From an uncultured Lachnospiraceae bacterium (lineage in GTDB: Bacteria > Bacillota > Clostridia > Lachnospirales > Lachnospiraceae): a stretch of DNA of 43,348 bases. The stretch is from positions 1-43,348 of the forward strand of contig CAMWJC010000021.1 in the NCBI GenBank assembly GCA_947174495.1, written 5' to 3'. Shown here in pieces: positions 7,917 to 16,323 of this stretch. Each line of letters opens with the position of its first letter. The first letter of the stretch is position 1. The notes below the pieces were generated by a model. The model was given only the letters and a program-made list of their open reading frames with translations, had not been told where the DNA came from and made no database searches. Made by a program: the position numbers and the translations under genes.

Positions 7917-8702
7917 ATGGCGGAATGGACACAGCAGAAAATTTTAAACATGGCAATGGAGCAATCCGCCATTGACCTGTGCTGTCAGCCTGAAGACTTT
8001 TTAAAAAATGAAAATGTGATCGTGACATCTGCTGTCAGTGAAAACTGTCGGAAATACTTGAAACTTCCCTTTTTCTGCAATCTGGTGTCCTACGGGAATA
8101 ATCTGGTAGCGTCACTTGATCCGAAGGTACAGAAGATAGTATGTGATTATATGGAGCGCTATGGAAAGGTGCATGCTTTTGAAACGCCTAATATGCATGT
8201 GCTGGATGACGCGTTTCGGCAGTATGGATACAGGATTTGCTTTATGGCGGAATATTTTCTGCCGGAGTTATCTATATTGAAGCCCATTACATGCAACTAT
8301 GAGCTTCGGATATTGAACCCGGAGGATTTTGAAGAGCTTTACATAGAGCAGTGGAGTAATGCCCTTTGCAAAGACAGGAAACATCTGGATGTTCTGGGCG
8401 TGGGAGCTTATGATGACGGGAAACTGATCGGGCTTGCAGGATGTTCGGCGGACGGCAGAGAAATGTGGCAGATTGGTATTGATGTCCGGAAGGAGTATCG
8501 GCGTCAGGGACTTGCCGCATCACTTACCAGTCATTTGGCTTTGGAAATTTTAAAAAGAGATAAGGTACCCTTTTATTGTGCGGCATGGTCCAATATCCCT
8601 TCGGTGCGCAATGCCATAAAATCAGGATTCCGTCCGGCATGGGTGGAGATGACTGCAAAAGAGGAAACCTATGTAAATGAAATGAACGGAGTTGGGAGGT
8701 AA
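7917..8702 (+). CDS. GNAT-family N-acetyltransferase
   Basis: 261 residues. The GNAT fold is in the C-terminal half: DVRKEYRRQGLAASL (the acetyl-CoA pyrophosphate loop R/QxxGxA, about residues 190-204) and then AWSNIPSVRNAIKSGF, the usual last part. The N-terminal 110 residues are not recognised and may bind the substrate. GAGGAAG precedes the ATG. It ends two bases before the FliD-like gene and both sit behind a sigma-28-like promoter, which hints at acetylation of a flagellar or surface component. That role is inference. Confidence 0.8.
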   Translation: MAEWTQQKILNMAMEQSAIDLCCQPEDFLKNENVIVTSAVSENCRKYLKLPFFCNLVSYGNNLVASLDPKVQKIVCDYMERYGKVHAFETPNMHVLDDAFRQYGYRICFMAEYFLPELSILKPITCNYELRILNPEDFEELYIEQWSNALCKDRKHLDVLGVGAYDDGKLIGLAGCSADGREMWQIGIDVRKEYRRQGLAASLTSHLALEILKRDKVPFYCAAWSNIPSVRNAIKSGFRPAWVEMTAKEETYVNEMNGVGR

Positions 8703-8704
8703 CT

Positions 8705-9448
8705 ATGAATTCAAAAGGAATCAGTTCATTAATTATGCAAAACAGATTGCTTAGTCAGGCAAGGAGCAGAAGCAGGAACAGCAGCTCCGGTATGGCAGCA
8801 GCACTGACAAAGGGCAGCAGTTCAGGAAAAAGTAATGCACTGGCGGAAGCACTGAAAAAGAAAAATGCCGGGAAAAATTCCTTAAGTGAAGCAGATCAAA
8901 GTCAGAAAGAGGCTTATACAGTGGTGAAGAAAACCGCCGAGAATATCAAAAAGCGTGCGGAGAGGCTGTTGTCATGGCCGGAGAAATCTGTAGATGAGAT
9001 GACTGACGAAGAAAAGACCACTTATAAGAAAAACGTTACCGATGAGGTTTCTGCCCTGATCGTTGAGTATAATGATATGATGAAGGGTATGACTGACGCC
9101 GGTGGCAAGGTGAATGAGATTTATATAAGTCAGATGAAGGGATATTTCCAGAATGCCCAGAAGCAGCTTGCAGAACTGGGTATTACGGAAAACACAAACG
9201 GAAAGCTGACACTTGATAAAGAAAAGCTTGCGAGCGCTGATGTGGCAAAAATCAAAGAGGTTTTGGGAAAGAAGGGAACTTTCATTGATGATATCGGTAA
9301 GAGAGCGGAAAATGTTCTTTCTAATGCAGAAACCAACCTCGCCGTGCTGAATAAGAGTCAGTATGCCGGAAATTATACCTATAATCAGTATGGAAGTGAT
9401 ATTTTTGATGCGCTGACAAGCGGGAGTAAATACAATTATAAAAGCTGA
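8705..9448 (+). CDS. FliD-like (flagellar cap C-terminal domain-like) protein
   Basis: 247 residues, Ser/Lys-rich at the N-terminus (SRSRNSSSGMAAALTKGSSS), then mostly helical. The segment GITENTNGKLTLDKEKL followed by VAKIKEVLGKKGTFIDDI resembles the C-terminal part of FliD (flagellar hook-associated protein 2), where a GxLxLD block precedes a small helical cap. It is far shorter than full FliD and lacks its N-terminal part, so it may be a variant used by this group. GGGAGG is placed well before the ATG. Co-transcription with the GNAT behind a sigma-28-like promoter supports a flagellar link. Function not established. Confidence 0.45.
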   Translation: MNSKGISSLIMQNRLLSQARSRSRNSSSGMAAALTKGSSSGKSNALAEALKKKNAGKNSLSEADQSQKEAYTVVKKTAENIKKRAERLLSWPEKSVDEMTDEEKTTYKKNVTDEVSALIVEYNDMMKGMTDAGGKVNEIYISQMKGYFQNAQKQLAELGITENTNGKLTLDKEKLASADVAKIKEVLGKKGTFIDDIGKRAENVLSNAETNLAVLNKSQYAGNYTYNQYGSDIFDALTSGSKYNYKS

Positions 9449-9490
9449 AAACAGGGAAGTTATTTTGAAGAGTTAATAGCTAATGCAACA

Positions 9491-9534
9491 AAAAGCAGTT
9501 GTCAGAATCAAGAAGAGATCCGATAACTGCTTTT
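9491..9534. terminator. Bidirectional terminator between convergent genes
   Basis: AAAAGCAGTTGTC (9491-9503) pairs with GATAACTGCTTTT (9522-9534) around an 18-base loop. A runs and T runs flank the stem on both sides, so it can end transcription of the FliD-like gene (plus) and the DUF3048 gene (minus). Confidence 0.8.
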
Positions 9535-9567
9535 CAATTTGCTGATTATTTTTGAAATAAATAACAG

Positions 9568-10638
9568 CTACGAGTACAAAACTGTCCGTCCATCCTGTGC
9601 TACGCCAATATAGGTCTTCCCGGTATTGAGCTGGATTTCATTGCCATTGTCATCGTAATATCTGGTAGGAGAATAATCAGAGGTTTTCTTCCATGTAATA
9701 TGGATACCTCTTCCTTTGGTGAAATAATATCCGTCTCCGGTGGAATCAATGGTTTGGAATGCCAGATAGCCTTTGGCATCACGCTTGGACCATTTGGTAT
9801 TTTGAATGATCACGTTGGCAAAAGTAAGCTGCTCACCGGTAAGGCCGTCGGTCTGCGGGCCGCCGTGAATATTTTTGGCATAAAGACCGGTTTCGGGATT
9901 ATAGGTAAAATAACTTTTAGTATAAGTAAAGATCTTGGACAGGTCGATCACGTTGCCGGGAATTGCTCCCGGGTACTGCTCCAGAGAGTTTGTCCCTTCC
10001 GCAAATCGGAAATGTGAAGCATTGTAATAATCCGGTCTGGTAGACAGGGAATAGCCAAGGGCATTGCAGGCATTGGTAATGCCTTCGCCGCTGATATAAG
10101 CGTTGTGAGGCGCTTTGCGGTCCGTGGTGCGGAAAAAGTAACCGGACCCCGGTCTTTCTCCCCCTGTTCCGTATTCATTGGTTCCGGACAGATTATTGAT
10201 ATCCGGCGCAGTGATGCGGTCAGCCATATAGTAGACACCGCCAAAATGTACCAGGATGGGGTCCCATTCCGTGGCAATGGAGATGTAATAGTCACGACAA
10301 CTCCGGATATTTCCGATACGGGTAAGACCTTGCCAGTTGTCGATGATGGCCATCTGCCGGGAAATTTCGCCTTCCTCCATGATTTCGTAAAGAACTTTGG
10401 CATTTCCAATTCCGTAAGAGGGCTGTGCCTTTTTGTCGGTGGGCATCATAATGGCAATGGGACGTTGTGATGCCTGCGCAGCAGGAATCATTTCATTGGT
10501 ATATACGCTGCGGACCTGTTCATCTGCAAGGACCTGATCGTTTCCCGAAGCGGAAGGAGCAAGTAATGCGGCAGCAACAGCAAAACTGCCAGCCACAGTC
10601 ACAGCAAGTAGTCGTCTGGTAAGTTTTTTCAGTTTCAT
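9568..10638 (-). CDS. Secreted DUF3048 (YerB-like) protein
   Basis: About 356 residues. The start codon at 10638 (ATG, with AAGGAAAT upstream) is preferred over 10668. An N-terminal signal peptide is clear: basic MKLKKLTRR, then a hydrophobic AVTVAGSFAVAAALL and an ASG/ADE cleavage region. The mature part has the DUF3048 blocks: RPIAIMMPTDKKAQPSYG, LYEIMEEGEISRQMAI, RIGNIRSCRDYYI, HNAYI, and a C-terminal Tyr/Trp-rich beta domain. YerB-like proteins are exported to the cell surface and have no settled function. It is transcribed alone. Confidence 0.85.
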   Translation of the reverse strand: MKLKKLTRRLLAVTVAGSFAVAAALLAPSASGNDQVLADEQVRSVYTNEMIPAAQASQRPIAIMMPTDKKAQPSYGIGNAKVLYEIMEEGEISRQMAIIDNWQGLTRIGNIRSCRDYYISIATEWDPILVHFGGVYYMADRITAPDINNLSGTNEYGTGGERPGSGYFFRTTDRKAPHNAYISGEGITNACNALGYSLSTRPDYYNASHFRFAEGTNSLEQYPGAIPGNVIDLSKIFTYTKSYFTYNPETGLYAKNIHGGPQTDGLTGEQLTFANVIIQNTKWSKRDAKGYLAFQTIDSTGDGYYFTKGRGIHITWKKTSDYSPTRYYDDNGNEIQLNTGKTYIGVAQDGRTVLYS

Positions 10639-10689
10639 TAGATTATTTCCTTTCTCAAAAGTCACCACATTAAAGTGATGCGTAGGAAT

Positions 10690-10719
10690 ATCATACTCTA
10701 TTTACTGAGGAAGCGTCAA
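10690..10719 (-). promoter_or_regulatory. Putative promoter of the DUF3048 gene
   Basis: On the minus strand TTGACG (10714-10719), an 18-base spacer and TATGAT (10690-10695), about 50 bases before the start codon. Confidence 0.6.
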
Positions 10720-10819
10720 ATTAAATTTACTTTACATCAAAAAAAGGTCATTTGGTGACATTTCCCTTTCTAATCAAAAGGTCTTTTTCGATAAAAAAAA
10801 TAGATTAATTATTATTCTA

Positions 10820-10847
10820 TAAAGAAAATATTATTGAATGCCGATAC
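10820..10847 (+). promoter_or_regulatory. Sigma-28/sigma-D-like (flagellar) promoter
   Basis: TAAA (10820-10823), 16 bases, then GCCGATAC (10840-10847), seven of eight matches to the flagellar -10 consensus. It lies about 75 bases before the coiled-coil gene. The same spacing is found at 7859. Confidence 0.65.
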
Positions 10848-10923
10848 CAATTATAGATATGGGTTAGTATTGGCCATTCGACGGATCGATATGGTAAACG
10901 AAAAAAACAAGGAGGTTACATTC

Positions 10924-11880
10924 ATGAAAGTAAACCAGACAATTTTTATGGGAGATGATACACTTCGTGCCAGACATGGGCAGGAAAGTACGCAGAATGA
11001 CTCGAACAAAAAGAGTATTTTTGCCGGTGGACTTAACAAGGCAGTTGATCCCATTTTGCAGAAGAAGCAGCAGGCACAGAAGCAAGCAATGAAGATCGTG
11101 GGCGATACCTTTGCGAATGACCGGAAGATTGATGATGATCTTGACGAAAGAAGAGCCAGAATTAAAGAAAATTGGGAGATTATCGGAAAAGCTAAGGCGG
11201 AGTTGAATGAAATCAGTAAGCAGCGTGATGAGCTCAGAAGCAGATATGGGGTTGAGGAGGATTCTCAGGAGCAGCAGGACTTAAAGCTTTTGGAAAAGGA
11301 AATTGATGCAAGGAAGCCGGGCAGTGAGATCCGTTTGACGAAGGAAGAACGGGAACAGATTGAAGAGATCAAGAAAAACGGACTTACCGAATATCAGACT
11401 CGCTCCTTGGAGATGAAAAAGAGCGGTGAATCATACGAAACAGAGATTGATGAGGCTGAGAAGGTAATTAAGACAGAAAACGCAGTGATTGCTTCCGTCA
11501 AGTTGGAACGTCTCAAAAAAGATCCTATGGTGGAGGCTCAAAAGAATGCAAAGGAGATCATCGATGCTGCAAGAGACGAGATCATAGGTATGCTGATCGA
11601 CGAAAGCAAGGATCATATCGACGAGGAGATGGAAGAAAAGAAGGAAGCAGCAGAGAAGGCAGAAGAGAAGAAGGAAGAACAAGAAGAAAAGGTCGAGAAG
11701 AAAAACGAGAAAGAGGCGCAGGAAGAGCAGTTCAGGGAACAGATACAGGCTTCTACTGAACTGATGACCAAGTCCGATGAGCTTATGGATGATGTCCAGA
11801 GGAAGGTAAAAAAGATCCTGGACGAGATGAAGCTTCTGGAAGAGGATTTAAAGGGCGCTGCTGTGGATACAGTAGGATAA
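10924..11880 (+). CDS. Charged coiled-coil protein, function unknown
   Basis: 318 residues. ATG 10924 has AAGGAGG eight bases upstream. The first 20 residues (MKVNQTIFMGDDTLRARHGQ) have no signal peptide. From about residue 55 the protein is almost wholly helical and charged, with heptad-like stretches; residues about 235-275 are nearly all Glu, Lys and Ala (EEMEEKKEAAEKAEEKKEE). No enzyme motif is visible. A sigma-28-like promoter points to the motility or cell-surface regulon. It could be a cytoplasmic scaffold or chaperone for a flagellar process, but this is a guess. It ends convergently with the DUF5721 gene, with only about 40 bases and no clear terminator between them. Confidence 0.75.
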   Translation: MKVNQTIFMGDDTLRARHGQESTQNDSNKKSIFAGGLNKAVDPILQKKQQAQKQAMKIVGDTFANDRKIDDDLDERRARIKENWEIIGKAKAELNEISKQRDELRSRYGVEEDSQEQQDLKLLEKEIDARKPGSEIRLTKEEREQIEEIKKNGLTEYQTRSLEMKKSGESYETEIDEAEKVIKTENAVIASVKLERLKKDPMVEAQKNAKEIIDAARDEIIGMLIDESKDHIDEEMEEKKEAAEKAEEKKEEQEEKVEKKNEKEAQEEQFREQIQASTELMTKSDELMDDVQRKVKKILDEMKLLEEDLKGAAVDTVG

Positions 11881-11922
11881 GACAGCCTTCAGGATAATAT
11901 GCTGCCATTTGGCGGATACCTC

Positions 11923-12426
11923 TTAGTTTAGTTCGTAGTTAATCGAATTTTGAACGAAAAAATTCTCTATATATTTATCCCAGATCTGATCCGGTGTCTT
12001 ATCCGGGATAAAAGTATGAAATGCGGTGGCAGTGATGCAGGTCAGCTCACTTCCATCGTATTTTATATTCAGGACAAAAGCTTTCAGGTCGGAGAGAGAG
12101 ACTGCTGATTCATTCTCTTTCAGAAGAGAGTCCGCATGCTCAGGTTTTAAGTGCAGAACAAATTTAAAGCTTACCGGTGTCCGTTTTCCTTTGATCAGAT
12201 CAAAGCACAGACTGCGCATATCCTGCCACAAGGAAAATTCATAAGGTGGAAGGACACCCTCATCATTTAAGTCTCCGGTGAAAAATTCCTTATTTATGCG
12301 TCCGTCAATGAAAAAGGTATTGTAGGTGGATATGGAGGCTTCCGCCAAGAGAAAGCCGTCGAATACACTACTTCCAAGCAGACGGCTCATAAAATTTTTC
12401 AGTTCTTTTATCTTGTATGCTTTCAT
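11923..12426 (-). CDS. DUF5721 family protein
   Basis: 167 residues, soluble. The N-terminus (MKAYKIKELKNFMSRLLGS, then FDGFLLAEASISTYNTFFIDGR) matches the DUF5721 proteins common in Lachnospiraceae, which have no known function. AAGGGAAAT lies before the ATG, and a very good promoter lies upstream. Codons 88-94 or so (KFVLHLK) contain a 21-base stretch that recurs exactly at 18739-18759 in the intergenic space of the AgrC-like operon. Confidence 0.75.
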   Translation of the reverse strand: MKAYKIKELKNFMSRLLGSSVFDGFLLAEASISTYNTFFIDGRINKEFFTGDLNDEGVLPPYEFSLWQDMRSLCFDLIKGKRTPVSFKFVLHLKPEHADSLLKENESAVSLSDLKAFVLNIKYDGSELTCITATAFHTFIPDKTPDQIWDKYIENFFVQNSINYELN

Positions 12427-12460
12427 AGATTTCCCTTCTTATGAAACAGTACTTTCTCCT

Positions 12461-12489
12461 ATTATAATGTAAAGGAAAGAAAAAAGCAA
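12461..12489 (-). promoter_or_regulatory. Promoter of the DUF5721 gene
   Basis: On the minus strand TTGCTT (12484-12489), 17 bases, TATAAT (12461-12466). Its -35 and following T-rich spacer are almost the same as in the promoter of the AgrC-like kinase (20205-20233). Confidence 0.7.
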
Positions 12490-12493
12490 AATT

Positions 12494-12522
12494 TTGACAC
12501 CGCTCCACTTATATGATAGAAT
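12494..12522 (+). promoter_or_regulatory. Strong sigma-A promoter of the binding-lipoprotein gene
   Basis: A perfect TTGACA (12494-12499), a 17-base spacer, and TAGAAT (12517-12522). It drives the lipoprotein gene, leaving a leader of about 75 bases that is mostly the palindromic element at 12525-12590. Confidence 0.8.
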
Positions 12523-12524
12523 CA

Positions 12525-12590
12525 GCTTTATCAACAGCCCTGTCGCGAGCATATCTGGTAGGTTTATTGCTTGCGGGACTTGAAACAGGA
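12525..12590 (+). promoter_or_regulatory. Shared ~60-bp palindromic element, copy 1 (leader of binding lipoprotein)
   Basis: CGCGAGCA (12544-12551) and TGCTTGCG (12568-12575) form an 8-bp stem around a 16-base loop. An outer step joins CCTGT (12539-12543) and ACAGG (12585-12589). Copy 2 lies before the EAL gene (16324-16385): the same stem with compensating changes and a 16-base loop identical at 12 positions, with similar flanks. It could be an operator placed just after the promoter or an RNA hairpin in the leader. No riboswitch class was recognised. Confidence 0.6.
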
Positions 12591-12605
12591 ATGGAGAGAA
12601 TATTG

Positions 12606-13961
12606 TTGAATAATCTGACTAAATCTAAACTTTTAAAAGTACTATGTATTCCTTTATGTATTACCCTGTTAAATGGATGTGGCTCCGGATTTTCGGAAAA
12701 TGATCTTACATTTAAAGACTTAGCCCGTGAATCCAAACTGAGTGGTTCCACGATTACCCTGATGGCATCGTCAGATTGGGTGACAGATGCGGAAATGCAG
12801 TTGGGGACAAATTTTGAAGCCGCGACAGGTATTCAGGTGGTCTACGATTTGTATCCGGATGATGTCTATTTGGATACTCTTTTTGCCAAATTGGACAGCG
12901 ATGATCCGCCGGATATCTTTATGACCCAGTCCGGATTGGCTATCAAAAACACTTATCAGCTTGACAAATACGCTGTTGATCTTTCAGACGAGTCTTGGAT
13001 GGCGGTATATGATGCTTTCTCGGCTGAAGAAACATCGATTGACGGCCGCAATTACGGTATGTCTTACTTTGACAATACGACTGATTACTACATGATCTAC
13101 AACAAAGAGTTGCTAAGCAACGCGGGAGTTACAGAAGTCCCGACCACGTATGATACCTTTGTCACCATGTGTCAAAACATTGCAGGCACTGGTGTGATAC
13201 CTATTTACGAGCCAATGGCTGACGGATGGCATCAAACAATGCTATTTGCTGAGACAGGCCAGTTTCTTGATAAAAACGAGCCGGGAACCATTGAAAAACT
13301 GAATGACAATACAATCACATTTGCGGAACTTGAATCAATGAAGCTTGCTCTGGTGCAGATACAAAATCTGGCGCTTAGAGGATACATGGGTAAAAATTTT
13401 GCAACAGATACCTATGACAACGCGGTGGGATATCTGGCAAATGGCGAATATGCGATGTGTATGTTGAGACCTGGAATGATCGATTCCATCATATCCAGCG
13501 AAATGAACATAGGTTTCGATAAAGGGGATTTTGGTATCATGCTGCTGCCCGTTTGTGACAACCAGATACTCAATGTACACCCTACCGGACCGTCAAAATA
13601 CATAAGCAACGCATCCCAGAATATCGATGCCGCCAAATTGTATTTGCAATATATCGCAACAAAGGACAACATACAATATGTGATTGACAATTCCCACAGC
13701 GTGGACAATCTTCCTTTTGACTTGGGACAAGTCACCGGCCATGATGAAGTAACAATGGAATTCCTTGATCAGTTTAACAATGAGGAATCCGGTCTGGTTC
13801 TCCAGGATCAGATTACTTATTTCAATGAGCAATGGGGTGAAATCTCCAGTGATATCCTCAAAATGTGTGAGGGAACAATGTCTCCCGAGGATGTTCTAAA
13901 CCAGATTGACGCAAGACGGGCATCTCTTGCGCAAGCGGCAAACGACCCTGCATGGGAGTAA
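12606..13961 (+). CDS. ABC-transporter-type extracellular solute-binding lipoprotein
   Basis: About 451 residues. TTG 12606 is preferred because GGAGAG lies seven bases upstream; ATG 12591 and the frame from 12513 lack a spaced site and would run through the palindromic leader. The N-terminus is a lipoprotein signal: NNLTKSKLLK, a hydrophobic stretch, then LLNGC with the lipid-modified Cys near residue 25. The mature part (ITLMASSDWV, FEAATGIQVVYDLYPDDVY, PPDIFMTQSG, YMIYNKELLSNAGV) is a family 1 (sugar-type) binding protein of normal length. There are no permease or ATPase genes nearby, so it is an orphan that may serve a distant transporter or act as a sensor partner for the facing EAL protein. 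Confidence 0.88.
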   Translation: MNNLTKSKLLKVLCIPLCITLLNGCGSGFSENDLTFKDLARESKLSGSTITLMASSDWVTDAEMQLGTNFEAATGIQVVYDLYPDDVYLDTLFAKLDSDDPPDIFMTQSGLAIKNTYQLDKYAVDLSDESWMAVYDAFSAEETSIDGRNYGMSYFDNTTDYYMIYNKELLSNAGVTEVPTTYDTFVTMCQNIAGTGVIPIYEPMADGWHQTMLFAETGQFLDKNEPGTIEKLNDNTITFAELESMKLALVQIQNLALRGYMGKNFATDTYDNAVGYLANGEYAMCMLRPGMIDSIISSEMNIGFDKGDFGIMLLPVCDNQILNVHPTGPSKYISNASQNIDAAKLYLQYIATKDNIQYVIDNSHSVDNLPFDLGQVTGHDEVTMEFLDQFNNEESGLVLQDQITYFNEQWGEISSDILKMCEGTMSPEDVLNQIDARRASLAQAANDPAWE

Positions 13962-13990
13962 GTTCTGAATTTTTAGCACTATACTAATTT

Positions 13991-14015
13991 CAGGCAGATA
14001 ACAACTATCTGCCTG
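13991..14015. terminator. Bidirectional terminator
   Basis: A perfect 10-bp stem CAGGCAGATA / TATCTGCCTG around ACAAC, between the convergent lipoprotein and EAL genes. Flanks are A/T-rich but without a long T-run. Confidence 0.7.
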
Positions 14016-14020
14016 AATTA

Positions 14021-16297
14021 TTACAAATACTTCGCCTCAAAGTCTGCTACGGGCATAGGCTTTGACAAATAGTATCCTTGATAGATATCACAGCCCACTC
14101 TCTTAAGGAATTCCAATTGCTCCTCTGTCTCCACGCCCTCCGCGATGGTTTTCATGTGAAGCTCCCCTGACAAATCCATAATACTTTTAAGGATGGCATG
14201 GCTTCGTGCCTCGTTCTCCGTATCCCCTAAGAACTTCATGTCAATCTTAAGCACATCCACACAGATATCTTTCAGCATGTTAAAGGAGGAATACGCGCTC
14301 CCAAAATCATCCATCTCAACCTCGAATCCTGCCTCCTGCAGTTTCTCCACAAGGTGCACATGCTGCTTCAAATCATTGATAATCGCCGATTCCGTGATTT
14401 CCAGCTTTAAGTTCTTGGCATCAATACCGTACTCTTTCACAAGCGATACATAATGCTCATAAATATCGAGTGCATAAAGATCTTTTGCTGAGATATTGAC
14501 AGATATATAAAGGTCATCCCTGCCCTTTTCCTTCCATTCCTTCAGCTTCTCACAAGCCTGTCTCCAAATACAGATATCCAACTCCGTGATTCTGCCGTTC
14601 ATTTCAAAGAAGGGTATGAAATGTGCCGGGGGAATCAAGCCGTCTTCCCTGTGTATCCATCTTGCTAAAGCCTCCGCACCAATTATCTTCCCCTCATTGT
14701 CTACTTGCGGCTGTAGGTAAATCTGCAATTCCCCATGTTCAATAGCCTTACTCAGCTCGGCGTTATAGCGTTCTTTTCGCCTCGCTTCCTTCTGGATGCG
14801 CTCGTCAAACCGCAAAATCCGCTTTCCATAATCACCCTTAATAGTGTCACAGGCCATGGAAGCCTTGTTGCAAATCGCCAACATATCCTGCGACGGCTCT
14901 GTTATCTCGTACACACCGGCCTTTACGGTCAAATTAAAGTTATTGGTGTTATACGTTTTCGCCACCTCGTCTATCGCATCCAAGAACTGTTGCGGGTCAA
15001 AGGCCTCCTTCGGCATTATTATGTAAAAATCCGCTTCCCCAATTCTGCCATATTTGCAATTCGGAATATGAACAAGCCCTGTCCTTAAAGCCTTCGCCGT
15101 CCGAATCAGATAGTCATCATATTTTTCCTGACCAAACAGTTCTTTGAAAACCCTGAACTTTTCAATACTCGAACAGATCATGACAAAATCAGTGTCCGGA
15201 TGTTCCTCAAGCAGTTTCCTTGCCTTTTCATGAAAATGCGCCTCATTATAAATCCCGGTGAGCTCGTCAAAATTGGCACGGTGAACCATTTCCCAATAAT
15301 GCTTTATGGATTCGGTGACATTTCTAATCCAATAAACGGTTCCGATTAACTTGCCGTTCTCCTCAAGTGCCATATACTGAATATCGTAATAGTATGTACG
15401 GTCATCGCGGATAACCGACATTACCCGCCCGTCCCACGCATTCTCCACATTAGCCCCGGAGATTACTTTGGTCCAATACATCTCTTCATTATCTATTCCC
15501 TGCATTCCTTTAGGCCCGACTGCGTCGCGGTATCCCGCAGTTACAAATTGAAGCTCATGTTCATCATCATATAACACGATACCATCATTCAATTTGTCAG
15601 CCACGAACTGCATCGCCCTCTGATTAAGCTTTCTGGGTGCATAATGTACCGCCATATATACAATCACCATTTCGCAAAACGCGAAAAAAATCACATTCAC
15701 AAGAATGGGCCGCTGCCCGATCTGTGAATCAACACAAGAAGCCGCTATCACCGATATAATGATCGCAACACCCGAATACTTAAGCCGATATATTCTGGTG
15801 CTTTGAGTTGCTGCAATGATAAGCACGACCACAGCCCCAATTAAGGCAATACCACTTACTATGGCATGTACATAGAGGATGGAAAATCCTCTGGAAATCC
15901 AGTATATGTGATCATACCATCTAGCATGGGTGATTGTAAAAAATCTTTCCGAAAACATGCCCCAGATTAAGGCGGCCGACTCTATCACCACAATCCAAAA
16001 CAAAGGTGATTTATAAATTTTAAATAATTTATACCCTGAGTAGTTAACAGAAAACCTGAAAATCATCATTGCATACCACGCAAAGGCAATGTAGTAAAAT
16101 GTAAATGCATAATACGCAATCTGCCTGTCCTTTGTAAGCAATATAATCATCTCTGGAACAATAATCCCAGCCACTCCCAAAGCCATATTATTAAGATGCC
16201 TTATGATGTTCGTCCTCTTCGTATCGCGGAGCCGAAAAATCATAATACTGTTAATTACCAACAAAAGAAACAGAAAACCTGCCATGGTGATCTGCAT
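14021..16297 (-). CDS. Membrane c-di-GMP phosphodiesterase (7TM-PAS-degenerate GGDEF-EAL)
   Basis: 758 residues. Residues 1 to about 215 hold seven hydrophobic segments like the 7TM sensor region of some histidine kinases. A PAS-like domain follows (GIVLYDDEHELQFV, about 240-330), then a GGDEF domain whose signature reads RIGEADF in place of R-I-G-G-D-E-F (near residue 416), so it is unlikely to make c-di-GMP. The EAL domain appears intact: GAEALARW (about 541), VNISAKDL, LEITES, DDFGSAYSS, VLKID, EGVET and QGYYLSKP. The likely activity is hydrolysis of c-di-GMP to pGpG. GGAAGTGAG precedes the ATG. It faces the binding lipoprotein and shares a palindromic promoter-proximal element with it. 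Confidence 0.92.
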   Translation of the reverse strand: MQITMAGFLFLLLVINSIMIFRLRDTKRTNIIRHLNNMALGVAGIIVPEMIILLTKDRQIAYYAFTFYYIAFAWYAMMIFRFSVNYSGYKLFKIYKSPLFWIVVIESAALIWGMFSERFFTITHARWYDHIYWISRGFSILYVHAIVSGIALIGAVVVLIIAATQSTRIYRLKYSGVAIIISVIAASCVDSQIGQRPILVNVIFFAFCEMVIVYMAVHYAPRKLNQRAMQFVADKLNDGIVLYDDEHELQFVTAGYRDAVGPKGMQGIDNEEMYWTKVISGANVENAWDGRVMSVIRDDRTYYYDIQYMALEENGKLIGTVYWIRNVTESIKHYWEMVHRANFDELTGIYNEAHFHEKARKLLEEHPDTDFVMICSSIEKFRVFKELFGQEKYDDYLIRTAKALRTGLVHIPNCKYGRIGEADFYIIMPKEAFDPQQFLDAIDEVAKTYNTNNFNLTVKAGVYEITEPSQDMLAICNKASMACDTIKGDYGKRILRFDERIQKEARRKERYNAELSKAIEHGELQIYLQPQVDNEGKIIGAEALARWIHREDGLIPPAHFIPFFEMNGRITELDICIWRQACEKLKEWKEKGRDDLYISVNISAKDLYALDIYEHYVSLVKEYGIDAKNLKLEITESAIINDLKQHVHLVEKLQEAGFEVEMDDFGSAYSSFNMLKDICVDVLKIDMKFLGDTENEARSHAILKSIMDLSGELHMKTIAEGVETEEQLEFLKRVGCDIYQGYYLSKPMPVADFEAKYL

Positions 16298-16323
16298 TTA
16301 CTCACTTCCTTCCATAAGCTAAT

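Noticed and set aside
12525-12590. Riboswitch (c-di-GMP-I or II) in the leader of the binding lipoprotein
   Set aside because: The conserved cores of those riboswitches are absent, and the second copy is reversed relative to its gene.
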